Below are positions 15,874-25,871 of a stretch of 37,326 nucleotides of DNA, piece by piece (position 1 is the stretch's first letter; the number at the start of each line of letters is the position of its first letter). Source of the DNA: Actinomycetota bacterium (GTDB lineage: Bacteria; Actinomycetota; Acidimicrobiia; Acidimicrobiales; Microtrichaceae); assembly GCA_947473395.1 (NCBI GenBank), contig CANJEC010000002.1:1-37326 (forward strand). The letters are read 5' to 3'. Below the pieces are notes generated by a model, which did not search any database, was not told the origin of the DNA, and worked only from the letters and a program-made list of their open reading frames with translations. Made by a program: the position numbers and the translations under genes.

Positions 15874-16827
15874 TCAAGAAGGCAGGTAGCGATTCAGGAT
15901 TCTTTGCGCTGCTGCAGACCGGACCCGGTTCAGTGACTCCCCTGATAGACCATCAGTGGCCACAGTTGACGGGTCCAGGCGCAGCAACAAGCGTTGCAAC
16001 CAAGGAGTAGCAGTAACTGGCAAGACTAGGCGCACGGTGCCGTCCGGATTCTGTTCAAAGAGGTCATACGGGTAGGCATCGGCTACCCAAGAGATCGACT
16101 CTGGGCCAATCAACTCAACAGAGCGCGAGGTTCCAGAAAGCGTGGCCTCAACTCGGCTTATCGAATCTGGCGGCTCGAATGAATCACCAGTCAACTGAGC
16201 TTTTTGGACCCGATCCACTCGAAAGAGGCGCTCGGCATCCATGAGGTGACAATACGCAAGCAGGTACCAGTGACCCTCTCGACTGAGAACGCTGTAGGGA
16301 TCGACCTCTCGGTCCGTGGCTTGGTCACGGCCGTAGCTGAAATAGCTCAGAGCAAGGACCGAATTCGCCTCGGCTGCCTGCTGCAGAACCTGGAGGATCC
16401 CCGAGTCGGCTGGGCCAAGAGCTACCTCGACTGCAGACACTTCGCCCTCACCGAGAACAGCAGAAAGTTTTTGTACTGCGCTCCGCAAGACCCCCTCGGG
16501 ATCCGATCCATCTCGACCCAGAACGGCCCGTCCACCAGCTAGCAAGGTGAGTGCCTCTTCATGAGTCAGACGAACTGGGCGGTGGAAATAGTCCGCCAAG
16601 TTGATGGTGACACAGTCATTATCGAAACTGACTTCGACTAGGACATCTGGGGTGAAGGGATAGAGCCCAACCCCATAGAACACAAGCTCCAAGTCTTTGC
16701 GGAGATCCTCTTGGCTGAGTCCGAATCGTTCAGCGATCTCAGTCAGAGGAGTTCCAGGATTGTGAACAATCCACGGAATGACCGCCAGAATGCGCTGCAC
16801 CCGATCGGGTGCTGTAATGCCACTCAT
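15874..16827 (-). CDS. pafC: PafC, WYL-domain transcriptional regulator
   Basis: 317 residues. PafB and PafC form a complex that activates LexA-independent DNA-damage genes in mycobacteria; the WYL domain is thought to sense nucleic acid. The N-terminus is a winged-helix domain (GTPLTEIAERFGLSQEDLRKDLELV). The WYL core is seen around residues 160-205: VLALSYFSYGRD, DPYSVLSREGHWYLLAYCHLMDAERLFRVDRV. A C-terminal extension (VRLVLPVTATPWLQRLLLRL) follows. The ATG overlaps the pafB stop by 4 nt. The pair lies in the Pup locus, but the known role is in DNA damage and not in pupylation itself. Confidence 0.94.
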   Translation of the reverse strand: MSGITAPDRVQRILAVIPWIVHNPGTPLTEIAERFGLSQEDLRKDLELVFYGVGLYPFTPDVLVEVSFDNDCVTINLADYFHRPVRLTHEEALTLLAGGRAVLGRDGSDPEGVLRSAVQKLSAVLGEGEVSAVEVALGPADSGILQVLQQAAEANSVLALSYFSYGRDQATDREVDPYSVLSREGHWYLLAYCHLMDAERLFRVDRVQKAQLTGDSFEPPDSISRVEATLSGTSRSVELIGPESISWVADAYPYDLFEQNPDGTVRLVLPVTATPWLQRLLLRLDPSTVATDGLSGESLNRVRSAAAQRILNRYLPS

Positions 16828-17786
16828 GCTGGCCTCTCAGCCTGCGTGGAGACCATACTGCTCAGCCAAGCTACGAGGTCATGGCGGAACTCTTCAGGCG
16901 ACAAGATCTCGGCCCGGTCAAGAAAGTTCATCATGAAACTCCTCAATCCAGGGGGGTTTCGCACATCAAGTTCCAACACGAGCGAACCGTCAGGTCGGGT
17001 TTCGACGACTCTCAAATCGGGATCTTCTGCGAGCACTGCAGGCGCAATCTCGGAGTCAATCAGTACTCTGGCTAGCGTAATTTCGCCAGCACCAATCTCC
17101 CACTGACGCAGCAACACGCCTTCGATCACATCTGGCAGAGCGTAGGAATCCGCCGCACCAGAATCCACCTGACCTGTCAGCCTGTCGAGTCGGAAGCTTC
17201 GCTGCGCTGCCCGGTCTAAGTCGAAGCCAGTCATGTACCAATGCCCCCGCCGGTACTCCAGACGATATGGCTGTACCTGTCGAGGGGCTTCTTCATACTC
17301 AAAGCTGGCCACCCGTCTCTCTAAGGTGCAAGCGAACAGCGTCAAGAGTTGCGGAGGCATCGGAACTGCACCTACTGGGGTTGCGCTCGCCGCCGCAGTA
17401 GAAGCAAGGCCACCGAGCTTGCGAAGTCCCTCTTCAAGATCATCGGGATCAAGACCCTCAGCTTGGATCATGGTTGCTGCTAAGTGAAGCGCTGCTAGTT
17501 CCTCTAGCTCAAGTCCAAGATCTGGCAACTCATAGCTGTCACGAATGATGGTGTACGCAGCACGGGGCTGTTCGAAGTGGTGAACCTCGACCGTCTCGAT
17601 GGGTATCCCAACCTCTCGTAGCGACTCCTTGTCGCGCTCGAAAGCCCTGTGAAATGCAGCATCAGACTGATCATTCTCAGAGTTTGAATACCCAGGTACT
17701 CGTATACGGATTTGTTCCGCCGTAAGCGGAGTTGTGGTGTCGATCAATGCCGCCACCAGATTTAGGAGTCGCTCTACCCTTGCCAC
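16824..17786 (-). CDS. pafB: PafB, WYL-domain transcriptional regulator
   Basis: 320 residues from a GTG preceded by AGGA with a suitable 8-nt spacing. The N-terminal winged helix begins RVERLLNLVAALIDTTTPLTAEQI, followed by DAAFHRAFERDKESLREVGIPIE, the typical PafB recognition region. The WYL core is PYRLEYRRGHWYMTGFDLDRAAQRSFRLDRL. The C-terminal region has DPDLRVVETRPDGSLVLELDV. Pairing with PafC through an ATGA overlap fits the obligate PafBC heterodimer of mycobacteria. DUF3866 lies 9 nt upstream, so the whole S15-DUF3866-pafBC run may be one transcript. Confidence 0.95.
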   Translation of the reverse strand: MARVERLLNLVAALIDTTTPLTAEQIRIRVPGYSNSENDQSDAAFHRAFERDKESLREVGIPIETVEVHHFEQPRAAYTIIRDSYELPDLGLELEELAALHLAATMIQAEGLDPDDLEEGLRKLGGLASTAAASATPVGAVPMPPQLLTLFACTLERRVASFEYEEAPRQVQPYRLEYRRGHWYMTGFDLDRAAQRSFRLDRLTGQVDSGAADSYALPDVIEGVLLRQWEIGAGEITLARVLIDSEIAPAVLAEDPDLRVVETRPDGSLVLELDVRNPPGLRSFMMNFLDRAEILSPEEFRHDLVAWLSSMVSTQAERPA

Positions 17787-17795
17787 GTCGTGATC

Positions 17796-18878
17796 CTATT
17801 GTGTAGGTCGAACTGCCGAGCGCTCATCCTTCGGCAACATCTCTGCTGCCACTATCTCTCCTGCCAACATCTCTGCTGCCAAGGCTCCCGCTGCTACTGC
17901 GTTTTCGAAGAAGAGCAGATCCTCACTCACCGACCGGCCCATAGTTGTGGTCTTGAGTCCAGCCGAGTCCATGATCTCCGCTGCATCAATCACAACAGAA
18001 GCATCAGAAATCCGAACCCCCGAAAGTTCCGAAGCAGAAGCAGATGCGCCCGCAACCCAAGGCGAGCACTGCGTCAGGCTCGCGATCGTGACGGTGTGAT
18101 GCGAGAGACCCCGGTGCCGTGGACGCGGGTCGCCGCTTGAGGCACGCACACACAAAATGGGTGTTCCTCCAAGAGCTGTGACCGTGTCGAGAATGGATGC
18201 CACCTCAACAGCAGTGGTCCCAAGCGCCGTTCCAGTTCCGACTACGCCCGGGCCCATGCAGACCACAACGGCATCGGCACCGAGGGTGTGCACTGCTAGG
18301 CCTAGAGCTGAGGGCACACTCACTGCCTCAAGATCTCCTCCAAAGGCGTGGCCAGCTGTCACGGTGCCCGCAATGAGTTGCCGGCTCTTCAGGTCCCAGA
18401 TCAAATCCGAGATAGCTAGGGGAAGCGATGCTCCATCAGTCATCACATAGACCAATGTTTTATCCGGAGCGAGGTGGGCAAAGGCCGCTGCCACAGCTGC
18501 TACTTGACTGTGAACAGAACAAACCACCACCGGAGTAGCCGCTAGAGGTAGGTCACACTCGGGATGGGTCAACTCATCCGTGCCAGCGTCAAACTGCAGG
18601 CTGCTATAGCGAAGCTTCATGATGTGGTCGGGACCAGGCGAGATGAACTCCTCGTGGGACAGGTTCCAATGAACCACATGCCAACCACCGGTTCCTAGCT
18701 GTAACTCCACTGCTGTGGTATTCAAGATGACTTGATCGCCCAAGGCGCACTCACCGGTCAGCGCTGTGAGCGCATATGCCCGAGCTGAAAGGCCATCTGG
18801 CATTCGAACCGCTACCCGTTGAAGCCCTGCGCGTTCTTGCAGAATCTCTGTCACCGTTGCTGAGCGAAAGGTTGGCAC
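17796..18878 (-). CDS. DUF3866 family protein
   Basis: 360 residues, GTG start overlapping the preceding stop by 1 nt (TAGTG). The N-terminus is an OB-like beta segment (VTEILQERAGLQRVAVRM, ALTGECALGDQVILNTTAVELQLGTGGWHVV). The Rossmann-like core includes LVYVMTDGASLPLAISDLIWDLKSRQL, VTAGHAFGGDLEAVSVPSAL and DAVVVCMGPGVVGTGT, all matching DUF3866. The function of the family is unknown; it is conserved in many actinobacteria and some Firmicutes. The C-terminal tail holds a 10-residue near-repeat (AAEML) encoded by a 17-bp direct repeat. No membrane segment. Placed directly upstream of pafB. Confidence 0.87.
   Translation of the reverse strand: MPTFRSATVTEILQERAGLQRVAVRMPDGLSARAYALTALTGECALGDQVILNTTAVELQLGTGGWHVVHWNLSHEEFISPGPDHIMKLRYSSLQFDAGTDELTHPECDLPLAATPVVVCSVHSQVAAVAAAFAHLAPDKTLVYVMTDGASLPLAISDLIWDLKSRQLIAGTVTAGHAFGGDLEAVSVPSALGLAVHTLGADAVVVCMGPGVVGTGTALGTTAVEVASILDTVTALGGTPILCVRASSGDPRPRHRGLSHHTVTIASLTQCSPWVAGASASASELSGVRISDASVVIDAAEIMDSAGLKTTTMGRSVSEDLLFFENAVAAGALAAEMLAGEIVAAEMLPKDERSAVRPTQ
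17834..17881. repeat. Direct repeat in the 3' end of the DUF3866 gene
   Basis: CAACATCTCTGCTGCCA recurs with a 30-bp period, at about 17835-17851 and 17865-17881. It encodes two AAEML units in the protein tail. Confidence 0.7.
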
Positions 18879-21046
18879 TAGCTCACCGAGACATTCTGAA
18901 TTCGCTGAGCCGGTCGGCTGGGCTGCCCCCGAAGCGAACCGGCCGGCGGGTAGTCATCTGGGTGATCTAGTTCAAGGTTCCAGACGGGTAACACCAGCGA
19001 GGAGGGGTGATCAGCAGATCGCCCGACTAGGTGAGTGGCACCCTCGACAATTGGGTTCTCGAAGCACCAGAAGGGGTGATCCCGACCAGGCGTGGACACT
19101 GCCACTCTCAAACAAGAGCCCACACGGAGCAGATGCGCGAGCGGATGAATGGGAATCCGGAATTTCTTCCACTCCCCGACGACAAGGTCTTGCCTATCGC
19201 TTTCGAGAAAGGTGTAATCCACTCGCAGTCCGTCGGAATGATCGGGATCCTCCACCCCATGAATCGGGCGGTGCCAACCACATTGCAAGCGCTGCTCCAT
19301 GCCATCGGGGCGAACCTCGGTCAGTGTCACCTGCACAGCTGTATCGGCACTCCCCGAACGCATCCAGAGCTCAACATGACCTGACCCAGCGATCAACACG
19401 GACTCCGTCAACGGAGCAGTCTGATAGGCCACCCGGTGTGAATCACCAAAGCGTGTCCAGTCAATGATCACCGTCGGTCGAGTGAACTGATCTAAATCAC
19501 TCAGCAGTTCCATCGAATAAGCCAGTTCACCTGCAGCGGGGTCATCGGAGTACGAGTCAGCTCCGCCGCCATGTGGGGCCGACTCAAGCAGTGTTGCCCC
19601 CTCACCAAAGTACCAACGCCGAGGCTTCACCTCTTTCGGGGGGAATGAGTCAGTCTGTACCTCATAGCGATGTGCCGTAGCCCCCGTGACCTCATGACCT
19701 GCGCCACTTTCAAACAGGATTCTGACCCGAGGCTCGGCTAGATACTCTGCGAATGCGGCCTCAAAATCATCTGCGTAATGTCCAAAACGATCGCCCTCTA
19801 ACTCGGCGTCGTAACCAAAAACCTGAGCAAACTGAAGCGGAGCGAAGCTGCGTATCAACTCGGGCACAACAGGAACCCGTCGCGCGACATGAAAGGACAG
19901 AAACTCAAACCACCGCAAAATCACCATCGGGCTGTAGCCATCTGGGTGGTGACCGTTAAACAAGTTGAACCGCTGCGATGGGCTTGAATCAAAGGATTCA
20001 AGCATCAGGGCAAACCTGCTGCCGGTTTGCTCGTCCTGCCATGCGCCCGTGAGATACACCGGCACTTCGATCTGATCCACGAGTGAGGCAGCGCGACGGG
20101 CGCCCATCGTGGGCCGAAAGTTCTCGATGGCACGTCCGAACTGTTCGAAATCAAAATTTTGGGTTCGGATCATCTGATTCTTTTTCGCAACCTCGTCCCC
20201 TGCATCGATGCGCTCTTGATCCCAGGTCATCCCACCTGCGGCACTCTCTTTGTCCCTCGCAATGAGCCACGCTCGAGTGAAACCCGCGTTGTAAATCCCC
20301 CCAGGCCATTGCTGACGCCACAGGTCGTCAATCACCGATAAAGGCGTAATCGCTGCAAGGCTCGGTGGTCGTGTTGCCGCAACATAGAGCTGGCTAATGC
20401 CCGGATAGCTCAGACCAACCATGCCCACATGGTTGTGCAGGACCCAAGGCTGGCGGGCCACCGTCTCAATTGCGTCGTAGCCGTCAGCGGCTTGGGCCGG
20501 GCTAAAGATGTCGAAGACTCCCCCAGAGCAACCCGTCCCACGCATGTTGACGCCAACTACGGCAAAGCCCATGAGATTCGCAATAAGCGTTCCGGGCTGA
20601 GGCGCATCAGGGTTCGAGGGCCCGTAGCCCGAGTACTCAATAACAGTGGGATAGGGACCAGGTCCATACAGGTTCTCATCAGGAAAGCTGACCAAGATAG
20701 AGAGATCCACCCCATCTCGAACACGCAAGTAGCCAAACCCAGGAGACAGAGTCTGTTCATAGAGCGAAGGGTCAGCATGGTCATCAACAGCGAGTACTCG
20801 AACGGCCAGATCGGCAACCGTGTACTCGCCCGGGGCTAGGACTTCGCCATCCGAGAGAGCCTCTGCCAGATCCCGCTGGCTGCGAAGGACAATGGGCTCC
20901 GCTGGCACATACGCCAAATGAGCGTTCCCCGAGCGATCTGCAACAAGCGTCACGAGCAACTCTCGCTGAGAGTCGCGAACCTCGAGATGGGTTCCCACCT
21001 CGGCCCCTGTCACTGTGAGCGTCTCGACTCCTCCGTGCACCTTCAT
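18878..21046 (-). CDS. CocE/NonD-type hydrolase of the S15 (X-Pro dipeptidyl-peptidase) family
   Basis: 722 residues. S15/CocE enzymes are serine hydrolases acting on acyl esters or peptides. An N-terminal beta domain (about 1-95) precedes the alpha/beta-hydrolase core: VIEYSGYGPSNP, VNMRGTGCSGG, and the nucleophile elbow MVGLSYPGIS with Ser213. Acid and base are likely in LTGAWQDEQTG and FNGHHPDGY. The C-terminal jellyroll (S15 C-terminal domain) runs from about residue 520 with SVLIAGSGHVELWMRSGSADTAVQVTLTEV. Length is longer than a bare CocE because of the N-terminal beta domain. No signal peptide, so cytoplasmic. It lies 83 nt downstream of pafA and is coupled to DUF3866; a peptidase acting on proteasome products is an attractive but unproven idea. 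Confidence 0.9.
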   Translation of the reverse strand: MKVHGGVETLTVTGAEVGTHLEVRDSQRELLVTLVADRSGNAHLAYVPAEPIVLRSQRDLAEALSDGEVLAPGEYTVADLAVRVLAVDDHADPSLYEQTLSPGFGYLRVRDGVDLSILVSFPDENLYGPGPYPTVIEYSGYGPSNPDAPQPGTLIANLMGFAVVGVNMRGTGCSGGVFDIFSPAQAADGYDAIETVARQPWVLHNHVGMVGLSYPGISQLYVAATRPPSLAAITPLSVIDDLWRQQWPGGIYNAGFTRAWLIARDKESAAGGMTWDQERIDAGDEVAKKNQMIRTQNFDFEQFGRAIENFRPTMGARRAASLVDQIEVPVYLTGAWQDEQTGSRFALMLESFDSSPSQRFNLFNGHHPDGYSPMVILRWFEFLSFHVARRVPVVPELIRSFAPLQFAQVFGYDAELEGDRFGHYADDFEAAFAEYLAEPRVRILFESGAGHEVTGATAHRYEVQTDSFPPKEVKPRRWYFGEGATLLESAPHGGGADSYSDDPAAGELAYSMELLSDLDQFTRPTVIIDWTRFGDSHRVAYQTAPLTESVLIAGSGHVELWMRSGSADTAVQVTLTEVRPDGMEQRLQCGWHRPIHGVEDPDHSDGLRVDYTFLESDRQDLVVGEWKKFRIPIHPLAHLLRVGSCLRVAVSTPGRDHPFWCFENPIVEGATHLVGRSADHPSSLVLPVWNLELDHPDDYPPAGSLRGQPSRPAQRIQNVSVS

Positions 21047-21129
21047 GGAATACCCCTCGCTGGCCGATCTGACTGAGAACGCCTCGGCGTCCCCGCTATG
21101 AAGTTAGTCAGAGTACGCCAGTCAACAAC

Positions 21130-22488
21130 TCAGAGAGATTCGATGAGCCGCTCTACTCGTTCGTCTTCAGAAAGGAACGGGTCTTTACATAGGACTGTTC
21201 GCTGAGCCTGATCATTGAGCTTGAGGTGCACCCAATCAACGGTGTAATCACGTTTACGCTCCTTGGCCTTACGAATAAACTCGCCTCGAAGCTTGGCCCG
21301 CGTGGTCTGAGGTGGAGTCTCCATGGCCTCTGCGATTGCCCCATCGCTGACGATTCGTTCCACTCGTCCAGCAGTCTGCAGCTTGTAAAAGACTGAGCGA
21401 GATCGATTGATATCGTGGTACTGCAAATCCAAAAGAGCGACTCGAGGGTCGTCGATTTTCAGAGAATGTCGAGCGGAGTAGGCCTCAATCAGATTGTGCT
21501 TCGTGACCCAGTCGATCTCTGCATCCAAAGACAGCGGCTCGTCTTGTAGCCCAGTCATCACGTGCTCCCACATGCTCAGGGCCTGTTTTTCCTGAGGCGA
21601 CATATCGTGATTATCTGCATATCGAAGCGCTCGTGCCAGATACTCGGACTGGATCTCTACAGCTGTTGCTTCACGACCGTTGGCCAAGCGAACCTTGCGG
21701 GTACAGGTGATGTCGTGGCTGATCTCGCGGATCGCTCTGATTGGATTCTCGAGAGTCATATCGCGCAGAACCACGGTCGGGTCCTCCAACATGCGCAGGA
21801 TGATGGAGCAGGCACCTACTTTCAGGAAAGTTGCATACTCACTCATGTTCGAGTCCCCAACGATCACATGAAGTCGCCGAAACCGATCAGAGTCAGCATG
21901 GGGTTCATCGCGGGTGTTAATGATCGGACGTGAGCGTGTGGTCGCAGATGAGACACCCTCCCAGATGTGCTCCGCTCGCTGGGAGATGGAGAACTGCGCT
22001 CCACGAGCTGTCTGCAGCACCTTGCCTGCACCGGCGTAAATCTGCCGGCTCACGAGGAATGGGATGAGCACTTCGGTGTAGTGGCCAAGGTCGTCATCTC
22101 GGCTCGTGAGATAGTTCTCGTGGCACCCATAGCTATTGCCAGCCGAATCAGTGTTATTGCGAAAGAGGTAGATATCTCCGCGAATTCCTTCTTCGTTGAG
22201 CCGTTCCTGAGCCGACTCCACGAGTTGCTCAAGGATCCACTCCCCTGCCTTGTCATGGGCCACGAGGTCATAGAGCGAGTCACATTCTCCGGTGGCATAC
22301 TCCGGGTGCGAACCGACGTCCAGATACAGACGTGCCCCATTTGCAAGGAAAACATTGGAGGACCTCCCCCAAGAAACCACCCTGCGAAACAAGTAGCGGG
22401 CAACCTCGTCTGGGCTCAGCCTGCGTTGGCCTCGCAGAGTGCAAGTAACTCCGTACTCATTCTCGAGTCCGTAGATGCGCCGGTCCAT
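21130..22488 (-). CDS. pafA: PafA, Pup-protein ligase
   Basis: 452 residues, the normal PafA length. PafA phosphorylates the C-terminal Glu of Pup with ATP and joins it to target lysines. The N-terminal GLENEYGV and the [13 protein letters not shown] segment (Asp57, the catalytic base) are intact, as are [29 protein letters not shown] and [17 protein letters not shown] nucleotide-site segments. The C-terminal domain ends [18 protein letters not shown]. Unlike Dop, there is no insertion after residue 40, which separates the two paralogues. The ATG lies 29 nt after prcA. Confidence 0.97.
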   Translation of the reverse strand: MDRRIYGLENEYGVTCTLRGQRRLSPDEVARYLFRRVVSWGRSSNVFLANGARLYLDVGSHPEYATGECDSLYDLVAHDKAGEWILEQLVESAQERLNEEGIRGDIYLFRNNTDSAGNSYGCHENYLTSRDDDLGHYTEVLIPFLVSRQIYAGAGKVLQTARGAQFSISQRAEHIWEGVSSATTRSRPIINTRDEPHADSDRFRRLHVIVGDSNMSEYATFLKVGACSIILRMLEDPTVVLRDMTLENPIRAIREISHDITCTRKVRLANGREATAVEIQSEYLARALRYADNHDMSPQEKQALSMWEHVMTGLQDEPLSLDAEIDWVTKHNLIEAYSARHSLKIDDPRVALLDLQYHDINRSRSVFYKLQTAGRVERIVSDGAIAEAMETPPQTTRAKLRGEFIRKAKERKRDYTVDWVHLKLNDQAQRTVLCKDPFLSEDERVERLIESL

Positions 22489-22517
22489 ATGGTCAACCTA
22501 CAGGCCGTGATAACCGA

Positions 22518-23219
22518 TTAGGTGTCGATATTCGTATCGTTACTGCCAAGCACCGCAGTGACGTCTTCGTCTTCAACCCTACGGAACGCTCGCCTTGGTC
22601 CTGCCCTATCGAGCACAGCGACTTCAATCTCGCTCACCACTAGGCTGCGGTCAGGTCCAGCGAGTGCATCCACTGCTGCTTGGAGCGCCTCTGCGAATGT
22701 TCCTCCCTCTACCCACTGCTCTTGCATTCTGGATCCGATCGCCTCGGCTTCACCACCGAGTACGCACCAGCCGGTCTCGTCAATCAATGTCCCGTCATAG
22801 AGAATGTGAAAGAGCTGATCGCCCACAGAATCGTGGCCGATCTCGGCCACGAGAATCTCGACCTCCATCGGCTTCATCTCATGGGTAAAGACCTGACCGA
22901 GCATCTGTGCATATTGGTTAGCCAAGCTGCGAGCGTCCACGTCTTCACGACTAAACGAGAACCCTTTTAGGTCTGCGTGACGCACCCCAGCGATGCGCAA
23001 TTGGTCAAACTCGTTGTACTTCCCAACTCCAGCAAAGGCGATGCGATCGTAAATCTCAGAAATCTTGCGCAACATCCGCGAGGGATTCTCAGCGCACAAA
23101 AGAATGCCCTGGTCATAGGTGCAGGCAACCATTGCGCGTCCGCGTGCGATTCCCTTGCGCGCATAGTCCGCCCGGTCTTGCATCATCTGTTCTGGGGCTA
23201 CATAGAACGGAGCAGTCAT
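22518..23219 (-). CDS. prcA: 20S proteasome alpha subunit
   Basis: 233 residues. Alpha subunits form the outer rings and gate of the 20S core. The N-terminal [23 protein letters not shown] is the actinobacterial gate/H0 region, followed by [29 protein letters not shown] and [18 protein letters not shown]. No catalytic Thr, as expected. The C-terminal tail is acidic. The ATG overlaps the prcB stop by 4 nt and has GGAGG 7 nt upstream inside prcB, so both subunits should be made in balance. Confidence 0.97.
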   Translation of the reverse strand: MTAPFYVAPEQMMQDRADYARKGIARGRAMVACTYDQGILLCAENPSRMLRKISEIYDRIAFAGVGKYNEFDQLRIAGVRHADLKGFSFSREDVDARSLANQYAQMLGQVFTHEMKPMEVEILVAEIGHDSVGDQLFHILYDGTLIDETGWCVLGGEAEAIGSRMQEQWVEGGTFAEALQAAVDALAGPDRSLVVSEIEVAVLDRAGPRRAFRRVEDEDVTAVLGSNDTNIDT

Positions 23220-24019
23220 CTCGATCCTCCACGCTCAGTAGCTACCTGACCCAGAATGCTCAGATAGCGGGCCTCTAGATCTTCGTCATCGAGTCGCTCA
23301 AAGCCACTGGAAGTAATCGTGGCCACCACAGGAAAGATTCCCCTCAGCAGGTCCGGTCCCCCAGTAGCTGAGTCCTCATCTGAGGCTTCGTAGAGCGCCC
23401 GCAGGACCAAGTCAATGGTCTCGTCAGCGCTCAGCGTGCCTCGCCAACCCATCTTGATAACGGTGCTCGCATGCATCTGTCCGGATCCGGTTGAAGCATG
23501 ATCAAATTCCTCGTAGCGGCCGCCCGTTACGTCGTATTGAAAGAGTCTCCCTGCGGCTCGAGCAGTGTCAAAACCAGCAAAGATCGGAACAACGGCTAGG
23601 CCTTGCATGGCAGCAGGAAGGTGATTTCGTACCATCTGCGAGAGCTGATTCGCCTTGCCTTCCAAGCTCAGTGGAGCACCCTCGACTTTTTCGTAGTGCT
23701 CGAGTTGAAGCTGGAACAGGCGAACCATCTCGATTGCCGGCCCCGCAGCACCTGCGATCGCAACCCCTGAATGACGATCTGCAGGGAAGACCTTCTCGAT
23801 AGTTCGGTGACTAATGAAATTGCCTGATGTTGCTCGGCGATCTCCTGCCATCACAACCCCACCCGAGTAACGAACGGCAACACATGTTGTTCCGTGCGTA
23901 ATCGTCAGCCTGGCATCAACCGGGCTATCTGGGACTGCTGGCGATAGCCCCATTCGCCGCACGAGTGCTGCAAAATCAGGCCCTGGATCCTCGCTAAGAC
24001 GGAAGCTGGGAAGAGTCAC
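23216..24019 (-). CDS. prcB: 20S proteasome beta subunit
   Basis: 267 residues. Beta subunits carry the peptidase sites. The propeptide is 43 residues and ends in THG, so self-cleavage would expose Thr44 as the nucleophile ([23 protein letters not shown]). Catalytic Lys/Asp-type residues follow in [11 protein letters not shown] and RTIEKVF. The [15 protein letters not shown] segment is the usual active-site GSG region. The propeptide ends in [13 protein letters not shown]. The GTG start has a weak Shine-Dalgarno. Upstream by 34 nt is pup. Confidence 0.97.
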   Translation of the reverse strand: MTLPSFRLSEDPGPDFAALVRRMGLSPAVPDSPVDARLTITHGTTCVAVRYSGGVVMAGDRRATSGNFISHRTIEKVFPADRHSGVAIAGAAGPAIEMVRLFQLQLEHYEKVEGAPLSLEGKANQLSQMVRNHLPAAMQGLAVVPIFAGFDTARAAGRLFQYDVTGGRYEEFDHASTGSGQMHASTVIKMGWRGTLSADETIDLVLRALYEASDEDSATGGPDLLRGIFPVVATITSSGFERLDDEDLEARYLSILGQVATERGGSR

Positions 24020-24053
24020 GCAGGGAAGGCTACAAGCTAGGAGTCTAGAAGGA

Positions 24054-24248
24054 TTACTGACCGCCCTTTTGAATGTAAGACTTCACGAACTCTTCGGCGT
24101 TGGTCTCAAGGACATCGTCAATTTCATCAAGCAAATCATCAAGCTCAGCCTTGATCTTGGTCCCCGACTCCGTGACTGCCGGGCTGTGATCCGGCTCGCT
24201 CTCACGCTGCTGTGGTTCTGGCTTTTTCTTGAGTTCTCGTTCTGGCAT
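24054..24248 (-). CDS. pup: Pup, prokaryotic ubiquitin-like protein (Gln form)
   Basis: 64 residues from ATG 24248, preceded by GGAGG with a 6-nt spacer; the frame is open to a TTG at 24254 but the Shine-Dalgarno picks the ATG. Pup is an unstructured tag; residues of the central helix bind the ARC coiled coil. The C-terminal part ([30 protein letters not shown] region) is close to the family consensus and ends in Gly-Gly-Gln, so Dop must deamidate Gln to Glu before ligation. The length equals that of the mycobacterial protein. Confidence 0.97.
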   Translation of the reverse strand: MPERELKKKPEPQQRESEPDHSPAVTESGTKIKAELDDLLDEIDDVLETNAEEFVKSYIQKGGQ

Positions 24249-24354
24249 GTTCAACCTCCGCTTGCTCTAACCGTACCCTGCGCTGAAGCAAAATCGGCGA
24301 CGCACTTGTCAGCAATCTCAGCACTGACGGACTCTGCACAGGGTTTGACCCCTC

Positions 24355-25842
24355 TTATTTTAATCGTTGTAACAACTCGGCGGCATCTGCAGAGGAATCG
24401 ATCAGGGCACCTACTGCTTCTTGAGTACCCCTGCCAGGCTCAAGCATGGGGACTCGCTGCAAGGAGGCTTCCCCGGTGTCAAAAACTAGGGAATCCCAGT
24501 TCGCCGCTACTACCTGGTCCGGAAAACGAGCCAAACAGCGCCCACGAAAATAGGCTCGTGTCTGAGGTGGAGGCTCGGTAGTTGCTAGGGCAACCTGAGC
24601 ATCCGTAGTCAGGCGTTCAAGGCCCATACGCCGAGAGAGCGAAGTAGCGGCACGAAGGTCGTGATACTGCAGGTCCATGGCAGCCAAGCGCGGACTTGAC
24701 CAATCCAGACTGTGTCGCTCCATAGATGCCTGAAACAACCGGTACTTGGCAACCCAATCAACCTGGGAGGCCAAACTCAAGGGATCTTGTTCAAGGCCAT
24801 TCAGAACCTGTTCCCAGCGCTGCAGAATCTGCTCGCCGACATCCTCGCCCACTGATGAAAGACCTCTGCTGCTGGCCCAATTCTGAGCATGTTCCAGGAT
24901 CAGCCACTGCATGTCTAATGCCGTCATGCTGCTCCCGTCCGCTAGGAGGAGCGGCTCGCTCAGCGAGAGATCCTGTGAAACTTGGTGCATGGCTGGAACT
25001 GGCTGAGCAAGCTGCGGCAGGTCATCGAGCACCTCATCCTCGATCATGGCCAACAAGATTGCGGTGCTACCCAACTTGAGGAAGGTTGCAACCTCTGCCA
25101 TGTTGGCATCGCCAGCGATGACGTGAAGCCTGCGGTACTTCGTGGGGTCTGCGTGGGGCTCATCTCGAGTATTGATGATCGGACGCTTCAGCGTGGTCTC
25201 CAGACCAACTTCCTCTTCAAAAAAGTCGGCCCGTTGGGTGAGCTGAAATGGTACGGAATCCCGACGAACCCCAGGCATCTCTGTGCCGACCTTGCCAGCG
25301 CCGGTGAAAATCTGCCGGGTTACAAAATGTGTGGTTGCGTGCAACACAATTGAAGGAAACGGAGTGGCTCGATCCATGAGGTAGTTCTCGTGGCACCCGT
25401 AGCTGTTTCCCTTACCGTCGGAATTGTTCTTGTAGACAACAATCTCCTGCCCATCAGGCATCTGTCGCTGTGCGGCGGCCATGGATTGCAACAGAATCTC
25501 TTCGCCGGCACGGTCATAGAGAAGGGCCTGTGCAGCATCGATACATTCGGGTGCAGAGAACTCCGGGTGCGCATGATCAACGTAGTAGCGCGCACCGTTG
25601 GTCAGGACTGCGTTCACGAGATGAGTCTCAATCTCGGGTGCAACGGCGAGGAGTCGCTGATCTTGGCGGGCATCATTGCCAGGCATCTCATCCTCGAAGT
25701 CCCACCCAATTCGAGCCCCCTCAAGCAACGAGAGATAGGAGTTAATCAACATCGAGGAAGATGAGATGGGGTTTGATTCAGCAACGCCGCGGATCAGAAT
25801 GCCGTATTCCGTCTCTATTCCGCAGATCTTTGGTATGGCCAC
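24355..25842 (-). CDS. dop: Dop, Pup deamidase/depupylase
   Basis: 495 residues, longer than PafA. Dop deamidates the C-terminal Gln of Pup and removes Pup from proteins. GIETEYGI at the N-terminus and YYVDHAHPEFS (Asp89) are the conserved sites, with [29 protein letters not shown] and HVIAGDANMAEVATFLK. The Dop-specific loop after residue 40 (EGARIGWDFEDEMPGNDARQ) is present and distinguishes it from PafA. It starts at a GTG, 29 nt after the GH43-like gene. A 106-nt gap before pup could hold a promoter, but I saw no convincing one. Confidence 0.97.
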   Translation of the reverse strand: MAIPKICGIETEYGILIRGVAESNPISSSSMLINSYLSLLEGARIGWDFEDEMPGNDARQDQRLLAVAPEIETHLVNAVLTNGARYYVDHAHPEFSAPECIDAAQALLYDRAGEEILLQSMAAAQRQMPDGQEIVVYKNNSDGKGNSYGCHENYLMDRATPFPSIVLHATTHFVTRQIFTGAGKVGTEMPGVRRDSVPFQLTQRADFFEEEVGLETTLKRPIINTRDEPHADPTKYRRLHVIAGDANMAEVATFLKLGSTAILLAMIEDEVLDDLPQLAQPVPAMHQVSQDLSLSEPLLLADGSSMTALDMQWLILEHAQNWASSRGLSSVGEDVGEQILQRWEQVLNGLEQDPLSLASQVDWVAKYRLFQASMERHSLDWSSPRLAAMDLQYHDLRAATSLSRRMGLERLTTDAQVALATTEPPPQTRAYFRGRCLARFPDQVVAANWDSLVFDTGEASLQRVPMLEPGRGTQEAVGALIDSSADAAELLQRLK

Positions 25843-25871
25843 GCCCTGACGCTAGCGGCAGGAACGGATCG

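Noticed and set aside
24249-24354. Promoter or riboswitch between dop and pup
   Set aside because: I found no convincing -35/-10 pair and no strong stem in the gap of about 106 nt.
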